From the NCBI RefSeq assembly GCF_000429905.1, contig NZ_AUCT01000003.1, forward strand, positions 248,001-312,000: a DNA stretch of 64,000 bases. Reading direction: 5' to 3'. How positions within the stretch are numbered: position 1 is the stretch's first letter; each line of letters starts with the position of its first letter. This DNA comes from Desulfatibacillum aliphaticivorans DSM 15576 (GTDB taxonomy: Bacteria > Desulfobacterota > Desulfobacteria > Desulfobacterales > Desulfatibacillaceae). The notes beneath the pieces are model-generated. The model saw nothing but the letters and a program-made list of their open reading frames with translations, did no database searches and had not been told where the DNA came from. Below, piece after piece: positions 52,360-60,448 of the stretch. The position numbers and the translations under genes are program-made.

Positions 52360-53169
52360 ATGACTGAAAACTTGTACGTACACGGCTATTCGGAACGCGA
52401 AAAGGAGCGCCTGGAAGATCAGGCCAACACCCTGACCGAGCTTTTGCACCACGACACGGTTTATCCGCCGGGAAGCCGGGTTTTGGAAGCGGGCTGCGGC
52501 GTGGGCGCCCAGACCGTAACTCTGGCGGCGAAAAGCCCGGATGCCCAAATCACGTCCATAGACATCTCCGCGGAATCCCTGGCGGCGGCCCAGGCGAGAA
52601 TTATTCAGGCCGGATTCACCAACGTGGCGTTTCAGCAAGCCAATATTTTCGACCTGCCTTTTGAAACGGAATCCTTTGACCACCTTTTTCTCTGCTTTGT
52701 GTTGGAGCATTTGCCCAATCCGGACGAAGCCCTGGACGCCCTGCAAAAAATGATCAAGCCCGGCGGAACCATTACGGTGATTGAAGGGGACCACGGCTCC
52801 ACGTACTTTCATCCCCAGAATTCCTACGCAGCCCAATGCGTCCAATGCCTGGTTTATCTTCAAGCGCAAATGGGAGGAGACTCCCAGATCGGAAGGCGGT
52901 TGTTTCCGCTTTTAAAGGAAGCAGGATTCCAGGACGTACAGGTCTCGCCCCGCATGGTTTATGTGGATAGTTCCAAGCCGGACCTGGTGGAAGGATTCAC
53001 AAAAAACACCTTTACGGCCATGGTGGAAGGCGTCAGGGAAAAGGCTTTGGAGCAAGGCTTGATGGATCCCAGGGCGTGGGAGCAAGGCATCCGGGGCCTG
53101 TACCGCGCCGCCGAAGAAGACGGCGTGTTTTGCTACACCTTTTTCAAGGGCATGGGGGTGAAGGAGTAG
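52360..53169 (+). CDS. SAM-dependent methyltransferase (UbiE/Methyltransf_11 type)
   Basis: A 269-residue class I methyltransferase. VLEAGCGVGAQTVTLAAKSP is the SAM-binding motif I, SIDISAESL is motif II and FDHLFLCFVLEHLPNPDEAL a motif IV/post-IV region. Residues 190-269 are a helical substrate cap. The substrate is unknown, and it is not a DNA methyltransferase despite its HsdR-N-like neighbour. The ATG at 52360 starts the conserved region; its ribosome-binding site is weak. A hairpin at 53240-53266 follows. Confidence 0.85.
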   Translation: MTENLYVHGYSEREKERLEDQANTLTELLHHDTVYPPGSRVLEAGCGVGAQTVTLAAKSPDAQITSIDISAESLAAAQARIIQAGFTNVAFQQANIFDLPFETESFDHLFLCFVLEHLPNPDEALDALQKMIKPGGTITVIEGDHGSTYFHPQNSYAAQCVQCLVYLQAQMGGDSQIGRRLFPLLKEAGFQDVQVSPRMVYVDSSKPDLVEGFTKNTFTAMVEGVREKALEQGLMDPRAWEQGIRGLYRAAEEDGVFCYTFFKGMGVKE

Positions 53170-53239
53170 CTTCTGAAGGATAGTCGGCCTTGCCCTCGCC
53201 GCATTTGGCCCAATCAATCTTCCAGCCTCAAAAAAATTG

Positions 53240-53275
53240 CGCCGCCATCGGTCAGGATGGCGGCGAAGCATTTTT
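53240..53275 (+). terminator. Terminator between convergent genes
   Basis: CGCCGCCATC-GGTCAG-GATGGCGGCG stem, then GAAGCATTTTT; it could also act on the minus strand for the DUF4197 gene. Confidence 0.6.
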
Positions 53276-53298
53276 CACGCACTTTATGGGGCCTTCCA

Positions 53299-54090
53299 TC
53301 AATTGCCGAAGTAGCCCCAGACTTTTTCCAAAAGCTCGGTGGTTCTGGCCGCCGGATTTTCGCGGATTTTCTTTTCCTCCTGAGCCATGATCACAAACAG
53401 GCCGTCCAGGGCCTTTTCTGTCACGTATTGATCCAGGTCCGGGGAGTAGGATTGGAGCAGAGGCATGGACGCCGTAGCCTTATCCATCATGGCCTTATAG
53501 TAGCTGGTAACCCTGGCGGAGTCTGTGGCTTCCTGCACTACCGGCTCGATTTCCGCAAAAAGCTGATCCCGGGTTTTGGTTTCAAAGTACTGGGTGGCTG
53601 CGTCGTCCTCGCCCTGGAGGATTTCAGCCGCTTCGGTCAGGGTCATGGAGGTCACCGCGCCTCCCAGGATTTCCGTGGTTTTGGGCACGGCCTTTTCGGC
53701 GGCCCGGTTCATGCTCTCCACAAAGTTGTCCACCAGTTCGTCCTGCCCCAACTTCCGCAGGATCGATTCGGCCTGCGCCAGTTTGTCCGGCACGGGAATC
53801 TTAACCAGGTCATTGCTCAAAAAGCCGTTTTCCTGTCCCAGACTGGCGATGGCCGTGGTGACGGCCTGGTGCAGGGCTTCCTTGATGCCGGAATTCATTT
53901 CCGTTTCCGACAAGCCGGAATCGGAGGCTGTGGATGTCTTTTCCGTGCTATCTTCCGAAGAATCCTCGGTCGCGGATTTCACGACGCCTTTTATCGCGTC
54001 GGCCCAGCCGGCCATGGCCGGGGACATGACGCCCGCCGCAAAAATGATGCATGCCAGCACTGCCAATACGTATACAATTGATTTCCTCAT
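53299..54090 (-). CDS. DUF4197 family protein (exported)
   Basis: A 263-residue protein with a signal peptide (MRKSIVYVLAVLACIIFAAG ... AMA-GWAD). The conserved DUF4197 core includes GIKEALHQAVTTAIASLGQE, VPDKLAQAESILRKLGQDEL, VDNFVESMNRAAEKAVPK and YYKAMMDKA. The function of the family is unknown. An acidic, Ser/Thr-rich linker of about 25 residues separates the signal from the domain. The ATG at 54090 is preceded by TTGGGAGAAATT. Confidence 0.85.
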   Translation of the reverse strand: MRKSIVYVLAVLACIIFAAGVMSPAMAGWADAIKGVVKSATEDSSEDSTEKTSTASDSGLSETEMNSGIKEALHQAVTTAIASLGQENGFLSNDLVKIPVPDKLAQAESILRKLGQDELVDNFVESMNRAAEKAVPKTTEILGGAVTSMTLTEAAEILQGEDDAATQYFETKTRDQLFAEIEPVVQEATDSARVTSYYKAMMDKATASMPLLQSYSPDLDQYVTEKALDGLFVIMAQEEKKIRENPAARTTELLEKVWGYFGN

Positions 54091-54687
54091 AATTTCTCCC
54101 AAGACCCTCGCGGGCTTTGCAAATTGTTTGTTTAAACGGCGCTACGCCGCGGATAGTAACTTTGTATAGACCATAGTCGTTTTCTTAAGGTCAAGCATGA
54201 TATGACTCACATGGAAATTTCAGGCCCATGCCACATTAAAATAGGGTTAGCTCCAGGTCCCGGATCTTGACTAATTTAAAAAAATGAGTATTTTATTTTA
54301 AATACTTTTCATACTCGTGTTCTTATTGCCCATTCTCCTCGCCGGAATTCGTCTTGCTCAACAGGATTTTTCCTGGAATACGAGAATTTTCTATACACTG
54401 ACTCTCAGTTCGCCCAACAAACAACTATTTGTTTTTTATTAAAATTTTAACAGAAATTTTTGATAATGCTTCTCGTGTCTGGGTTCTGTGAGGAGGGTGG
54501 AGCAAACCCGCTAATACCGGGCGTTATTTGAATGAGGAAAAAATGGCACGCACCTTGCTTAATAGTCAGAGCAGCCCTACTACACCGGATCATTTTTTCC
54601 AGCGCCACATAGATGCTTCCGCCCTGATCCAATTTTGTGCAGAGATCTGTCCCTGCACCCCCCTGTAAACAGGAAGGAGGTAGAACG
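54091..54687. other. Long AT-rich intergenic region
   Basis: About 600 bases upstream of the small gene at 54688. It holds GAGTATTT/AATACTTTT pairing near 54285-54315, but nothing else I recognise as a gene or repeat. It could hold the promoter and leader of the small gene, or a small RNA. Confidence 0.3.
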
Positions 54688-54888
54688 ATGCAAAAAATCG
54701 TAATCGTAAGCAGTCAGCCGGACAAAGACAATCCATTGCTGGTGGCCATGCTCAATGTGCTGTTTCCTGAGTGTGAAATCCAGGTGACCAATGGAGCCGC
54801 CGAATCTGAATTCGACGGCATCGCCAGCGAACCCATTGAATTTGATCTTCGCGCCGGAAGGGACGAGACATCCAACGTCGAATGCTGA
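54688..54888 (+). CDS. Small hypothetical protein
   Basis: A 66-residue protein, MQKIVIVSSQPDKDNPLLVA then MLNVLFPECEIQVTNGAAES and an acidic tail. It is well supported by a strong ribosome-binding site (AAGGAGGTAGAACG), but no family is recognised. It stands alone. The beta-alpha start suggests a small Rossmann-like half-domain or a receiver fragment (inference). Confidence 0.6.
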   Translation: MQKIVIVSSQPDKDNPLLVAMLNVLFPECEIQVTNGAAESEFDGIASEPIEFDLRAGRDETSNVEC

Positions 54889-55234
54889 TTTTCATGCTCT
54901 ATCGCCGCAGCCAAGACGGCCTGAATCTTTCGGGCCTGTTACGCCCCCTTCGCCAGGACTCTGCAGGGAGAGCGGAATGGTCCGCCTCCTCCCCGAGAGT
55001 TCCGGCGCCTGCTATTCGGCTCCGCCCTATAGGATAGCCGCACCTCTTTTTACGCCTTGACCTTTCAAACTCATAACAATCTGTAAAATAAAGATATACT
55101 TACAATAACAAAATCACAACTCTCCCGATGGGAGATCCAGGGGTTGCAAGGAGCCGACGCATTGTGATAAGCCCATTCCTACTTGGAGGGGGTTTGTTCC
55201 TCGGACCATTTTTCCATTATTCCAAACCATTGGA
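54889..55234. other. Intergenic region
   Basis: About 350 bases. The frame of the next gene stays open far upstream of its first possible start, without a start codon. No promoter or repeat was recognised. Confidence 0.3.
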
Positions 55235-55813
55235 TTGAGGATTGCACCCCGGGAGCCGAAAAGCATTTTGAAAGAGTCATTGACGCATTTCAGTAAGGAA
55301 CAGATTTTTACGGTGGGAGACGCCGCAGCCATGGCTGAGGAGCTGGTTTCCAACTCTTACAAAATGTCCGCCAGCCAGTGGCTTTGGCACCGATACGACG
55401 TCAAGACCCTGGCGGACTTGGCCCCCGGTGAAATCGTGGAGGGCCCCTTCGCCCAGATCGTGCGGTATCGGGGGCAAAAATCCGAAACCTCCCTGGGCTC
55501 ATCCTCTTACGACTTTTATAAAATCTGCCTCATGGACCACACCATTCTCAGCGCCCTGGAATCGGACAGGGACCTGCGGCTTTTCCCCTTCGCCTTGTAC
55601 ATCCTTTGCCATGAACTCATCCACATTGTGAGATTTGCAAAATTCCTCCAGAGCTTTCACGCCAGCCAGGAAGAGAAAATGGCCGAAGAAAACCGGGTGC
55701 ATCAGAAAACCCGTGAGGTTCTCAATTCCGTCCGCGTTCCCGGGAAAGAGGCGCTGTTCGCCTTTTACAAAGCCTGGGAAGCCCCCATGGACGCCGCCAT
55801 CGCCTCTCAATAA
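55235..55813 (+). CDS. Hypothetical protein with a zincin-like HExxH motif
   Basis: A 192-residue soluble protein. LYILCHELIHIVRFAKFLQS holds HELIH, the zinc-binding motif of metallopeptidases, with a possible third ligand Glu in EEKMAEENRVHQ, about 25-30 residues later. Short and unlike known families; I do not assign a function. The start is uncertain: TTG at 55235 or TTG at 55268, neither with a good ribosome-binding site. The gene may have lost its N-terminus or use an unusual start. Confidence 0.5.
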   Translation: MRIAPREPKSILKESLTHFSKEQIFTVGDAAAMAEELVSNSYKMSASQWLWHRYDVKTLADLAPGEIVEGPFAQIVRYRGQKSETSLGSSSYDFYKICLMDHTILSALESDRDLRLFPFALYILCHELIHIVRFAKFLQSFHASQEEKMAEENRVHQKTREVLNSVRVPGKEALFAFYKAWEAPMDAAIASQ

Positions 55814-56148
55814 TATCAAGCGCCCCTTTTTTATGGCCTCGGCTTTTAGCAATTATAGCTCCTTTTTCGTCCTTCAAAATCCTGAAAAGCATCTTCCTCG
55901 AAAAGAATGACGCCAAGTCAGATTTTTGACGAATAGCGCCCGCCCCTCCTTGCTTCCGCCATTCTAACGGCAGGCTTCCTTTTAAAGAAAGCCCCTAATG
56001 CCCGCATATTATTGCGGTATTTTGAATGAACTTCCAACCGTGAATACTGGCATGCTTGTTGCTCAATAGAAGCGGAAGCCTGATCTTCACCGGGCTTTTC
56101 CATTTTTTTCCAACACAACGTGAACTCCGGTATGGAAAGGAGCGCTAA
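55814..56148. other. Intergenic region
   Basis: About 335 bases between the HELIH-motif gene and the chemotaxis-receptor gene. I see no gene or repeat in it. The AAGGAG ribosome-binding site of the receptor is at its right end. Confidence 0.4.
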
Positions 56149-58230
56149 ATGTCACGCCGAATGAATTAGGGCGCCAAGGTTATGGGCCTTGCTTCCGCAG
56201 CAGTATTAATCACCTGCCTGGTTATGATGGGGCTGCTTGCCTGGCAGGGCAAGCAAATGCAGGCAAAGATGAAAGGCCAGATGGACGGCATGGCCCGGCA
56301 GCAAGTGGCGAACATCGTCCAGGGCTTGTACCGCATGGCTATTAATCAGGATGAAGCGATTCGCCGCTCCATGGAGTCCAATCTTCGCATCGCTCAAAAA
56401 ATGGTGCAGGACATGGGCGGCATCAATATGGGCAGGGCCACGGTGGATTGGGAAATCACAAACCAGTTCACCAAAGAAAAGTCCACGATCACCCTTCCCA
56501 CCATGCTGGCCGGCGATCTGTGGCTTGGGAAGAACACAAAATTTACGGCGCCCTCACCCTTGGTGGATGATATCACCGATCTGACTCACGTGACCTGCAC
56601 AATCTTCCAACGCATCCCCGAGACCGGGGATATGCTGCGGGTAAGCACCACCGTAAAAAAGCTGGACGGCCAAAGGGCCATTGGGACCTACATCCCCAAT
56701 ATGCATAACGGCGAACCCAATAAAGTGATTGAAACGGTCATGCAGGGGGAAACGTTTTTCGGCAGGGCCTTTGTCGTCAACGCCTGGTATCTTACCGCCT
56801 ACCAGCCGATCACTTCGGACGCCGGAGAAATTGTGGGCATATTATATGTCGGCGCGCCCGAGGATGAAATGCTGGAGTCCATCAAGGGCGCCATTGCTTC
56901 CACGTCCGTGGGTAAAACCGGCTATTCCTGGGTCCTGGCGGGGACCGGCAAGGAAGCAGGCTTGTACGTGGTGTCCAAGGATAGGAAATCCGACGGAAAG
57001 AACATCCTTGGAGTGAAAGATTCCGATGGAAACTATTTCGTCAAAAAAGTCATTGATAAAAGCCTCAAAGCCAACCCCGGAGAAATCAACTTTGAATCCG
57101 TTCCCTGGAAAAATCCCGGCGAGGAAAAAACCAGGGTTAAAATCCAGGCATTCACCTACTATCCGCCGTGGGACTGGGTTATTGGAGCGGGCGCCTATGA
57201 AGAGGATTTCATGGAAGCCCAGCAGGAAGTGGACAACACCATCAAAAGGCTTTTAACCATCCTGGGAGGGGCCAGCCTGGGAATCATCCTCCTGGCTTTG
57301 CTGGCCAGTTTCCTGCTGGCCAAGGGCATCAGCAATCCCGTGCAGGAAATCGTCAAAGGCCTGAACGAAGGCCTGGGCTTTGTGGCCTGCGCCTCCGATC
57401 AGGTCGCGTCGTCCAGCCAAAGCCTGGCCAACGGCGCCACCGAGCAGGCGGCCTCCGTGGAGACCACATCCGCCGCCCTGGTTGAAATGTCGTCCATGAC
57501 CAAGCAAAACGCCCAGAACGCCGGCCAGGCCGACGGACTCATGAAAGAGATGGAAAGCGTGTTCACGGAAGCCAATCAGGCCATGGAGGGGCTCACACGG
57601 TCCATGGCGGAAATCACCAGCGCCAGCGACGAGACCTTCAAGATCGTCAAGACAATCGACGAAATTGCATTCCAGACCAACCTGCTGGCCCTTAACGCCG
57701 CCGTAGAGGCTGCCAGGGCCGGAGAGGCCGGTGCAGGATTCGCAGTGGTGGCCAACGAAGTGCGCAACCTGGCCTCCCGAGCTGCGGAAGCCGCCAGAAA
57801 CACCGCTCTGCTTATTGAGGGCACTGTGAGAAAAATCGAACAGGGAAGCGGCCTTGTCACGGAAACCAACGACTCCTTCGGCCTGGTGGCGGGAAGGGCT
57901 TCCAAAGTAGCCCAACTGGTGTCTGAAATTGCAGAAGCCTCCCACGAACAGGCCGACGGCATCGAGCAGATCAACCACGCCATCGCGGAAATGGAAAAGG
58001 TCACCCAGCAAAACACGGGAAGCGCCGAGGAGTCCGCCTCCGCCTCCGAGGAACTGAAGTCCCAATCCCAGCGCATGCAGCAACTGGTGGCCAAGCTGTT
58101 GACCATGATCACTGGAGAAAATTCCGCCCAGGCGGCCGTTGGAAAGCGCGCAGCCAACGCTTCCGGCGGCGGCGGGCGAATAAGGCTGCCCAAAACAGAC
58201 GGCAAGCAGATCACCTATTCAGGGGATTAG
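56149..58230 (+). pseudogene. Methyl-accepting chemotaxis protein with an in-frame amber codon at codon 7
   Basis: AAGGAG followed by ATG at 56149 opens a frame, MSRRMN, that meets TAG at 56167-56169 and then continues unbroken as GAKVMGLASAAVLITCLVM to 58230. Without the TAG the protein has the normal receptor layout: first membrane span, a Cache-type periplasmic sensor (about 40-345), second span (LLTILGGASLGIILLALLAS), almost no HAMP, and the conserved signalling tip (IDEIAFQTNLLALNAAVEAA, AGAGFAVVANEVRNLASRAA). Translation could restart at the ATG at 56182 (682 residues), keeping the first span. The stop may be a recent nonsense change of a Leu codon (TTG to TAG); pyrrolysine read-through is an alternative. 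The ligand is unknown. Confidence 0.6.
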
Positions 58231-58982
58231 CCGGGCCTTAAGCATTGAGAAAATGAGTCACGGCGGTTTCAGATGATTGCAGCGGCGCCCCTGTGGGCGC
58301 CCTGCATAAGGCAGGCACAGGGGCCTGCCCATACAAACCAGCCAAAAGACTCCTGCTTTGCCGGTGCGGCATCCGCGCCCTCGTTCCCATGCTTTGCGTG
58401 GGAATGCATATGGAACTATCTGAAATCAAGGCATTTTAAAGACATAGAAAGGAGCACCAAAAACCGAAAAATCAGGAAATCAATACATTCCTTTCGTCCG
58501 CCGACCTTTCCGAATTTCAACAATCTTTCCTGGTCGCGCCTTTTGTTCTTGCGAACCCGGGAAGCACGCCGCGATTCCTGGGACGCCCGGCAATTTTCAA
58601 GCGATTGCAAAAATGACGCTGGGTTCCCGTTTCCGGAACTATGTCATGATGATTGCGAACTGCAGCAATCATCCCGCCATAATTCCTACACGGGAATGAC
58701 GAACTGAGGAGGCGAATCGGGCGCATGCGGTCGTGGATGCGCGAAGGGCAACGGCCGCCCAAATGGTCCCGCAGCAAGATGCACTTTGGGGTGGCCCCCC
58801 CTACCTGTGGATAGCCCGGGCGGAGCAGTATCCCGCCCGGGTGCGCAAGCACATGGTGTGAAAACCTTATTCGTCAATTGAAGTCTACGACTCCCAAGGA
58901 ACGAAAGGCCATCCCAACGCCCGGCCTTCGCTCCCATGCCTCGCCTATGCATGCTGATGGAGTTGTATGACTTCCCGTCTGA
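58231..58982. repeat. Repeat-rich spacer (750 bases)
   Basis: It holds the third GACGCTGG-type copy (58615-58703), a CCCGGGCGG hairpin (58814-58842, GCCCGGGCGG/CCGCCCGGGT) and CGCGCCTTTTGTTCTTGCGAAC (58535-58556), all related to 24682-25200. No gene was recognised. Confidence 0.55.
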
Positions 58983-60308
58983 TCAGTTTTTCTGGTTGAA
59001 CAACGCGAAAATGCCCAAGGAGTTCTTCTTGGGATCGCCCTGGTTTTTGCCTTCCTGAGCCATGCGGATGAGCAGGTCCAGCATTTCCTTGATGGCGTTG
59101 AGCTTTTCAGGGAAATGGGGCGGATTTTCGTTGCCGTGCACCAGGATATTGTTGATTTCCAGGAGCATCTTGCGCGTGGATCGGGGGCCGAAGGTGGCCA
59201 CCACGGTGTTCAACAGGTTGGTGATGAACTGATTGAAACTCTTACGCAGGAACACGCCGCCCTTCTCCCGGTTCTTGATGGGCTTAAGAACCTGATTCAG
59301 GGCCTCGGAGTTTTCGGCCAGGGTGTTATGGGGATGATAGCCCGCAAAGATGCTCAGCTTTTGCTTCATCATCTGGGGCTTGCAGTTTTCCACAATATTA
59401 TAGGTCCAGCGGTTGGGAGCAGTGTCCAGAAGGCGTCCGATGGCTTCCTTTTCCTCCCTGTTCACGCCGGCTTCCCGGAACATGGCGTCCACCCATTCGC
59501 TGAGTTCGGAATGGATGTTGTCGTAGATGATCAGGAGCAATTCCGTGTAGAAAATGATCAGGCCGGAGTAATCCCCTTCCTCCTGGGATTCGTACACGGT
59601 TTCCTTTCCGGCCTTTTCGATGGCTTCCAGGGTCAGCAGGGTATGGAGAAGATGGTAAGCGCTGAAATCGTCGAAGCCGCTGGTATTGATCAGCTGACGC
59701 ACGGTTTTCGAGCCGTTGATGAGGGAGATGAACCGCCTTTCGTGAGGCTTGAAGTTTTTCTCCTCGTTTTTCATGATTTCGGGCTTAACCTTAAACACCA
59801 GATCTTCCGTGGGGATCTGCTTGACAAAGTAGCACATCTCGTCGATGCGGTACATTGCCTCCATAATGATGTTCATTATGTCGATTTTGGTGTCCAGAGC
59901 GCCCTGGGGAACCAGGTTGGAGTCATGATATTCGAAGTAGCCGGTCTTCCAGGAAAAAAGGTCAAAGATAACCTCTTCCGCCTGCTTATGAATGGTCTCC
60001 CTTAGCATTTCTTCAGTGATGAAGCCGCGCTGCACCAGCACGCTGCCCAGGGCCTGTTTCTTCTGTTGGGAGGCAGTGAGGCAATAGGTCAGGTCATTGG
60101 CGGAGATCATGCCGTTTTTGCGCAGCAGGTCGCCCAAGCGGGTTTGCTTCTGGGACCCGGCCGCCGAGATGACGCCGCCGTTAAGCACAAATATTTTGAC
60201 CTCGTTCTCACCATTGGTAAGGTGGAGCGTGCCGGTTCGCTCTTCATTGGACAACAATTGGAGGATGCTGGCCAAAGAGGCTGGTTCAAAATTTCCCTTT
60301 AAATTCAT
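58983..60308 (-). CDS. DUF4388 (PATAN) domain protein
   Basis: A 441-residue soluble protein. The N-terminal domain (MNLKGNFEPASLASILQLLS, RTGTLHLTNGENEVKIFVLN, GGVISAAG, then GDLLRKNGMISANDLTYCLT) is DUF4388, a PatA-like signalling domain found with kinases, receivers and gliding regulators. The rest is helical (about 180-441). It lies 140 bases downstream of the AAA ATPase/HEAT gene on the same strand and is probably cotranscribed, which suggests one signalling or regulatory unit. Confidence 0.8.
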   Translation of the reverse strand: MNLKGNFEPASLASILQLLSNEERTGTLHLTNGENEVKIFVLNGGVISAAGSQKQTRLGDLLRKNGMISANDLTYCLTASQQKKQALGSVLVQRGFITEEMLRETIHKQAEEVIFDLFSWKTGYFEYHDSNLVPQGALDTKIDIMNIIMEAMYRIDEMCYFVKQIPTEDLVFKVKPEIMKNEEKNFKPHERRFISLINGSKTVRQLINTSGFDDFSAYHLLHTLLTLEAIEKAGKETVYESQEEGDYSGLIIFYTELLLIIYDNIHSELSEWVDAMFREAGVNREEKEAIGRLLDTAPNRWTYNIVENCKPQMMKQKLSIFAGYHPHNTLAENSEALNQVLKPIKNREKGGVFLRKSFNQFITNLLNTVVATFGPRSTRKMLLEINNILVHGNENPPHFPEKLNAIKEMLDLLIRMAQEGKNQGDPKKNSLGIFALFNQKN

Positions 60309-60448
60309 AAGCTGATCTTCACCCTGATTCGCTCGATCATTTCTCCTGAATATGATTGGGCTTTTTTATTGCATTTGTCAAGAATCTTAAGGCCCGGGTC
60401 GGGTCACCCTCGTACCAAAGATATCATGCACGGATTATACCAATAATG

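Noticed and set aside
51792..53169. Possible restriction-modification system (HsdR-N-like gene next to a methyltransferase)
   Set aside because: The nuclease residues are lost, there is no helicase domain, HsdM or HsdS, and the methyltransferase has small-molecule-type motifs rather than DNA-methyltransferase ones.
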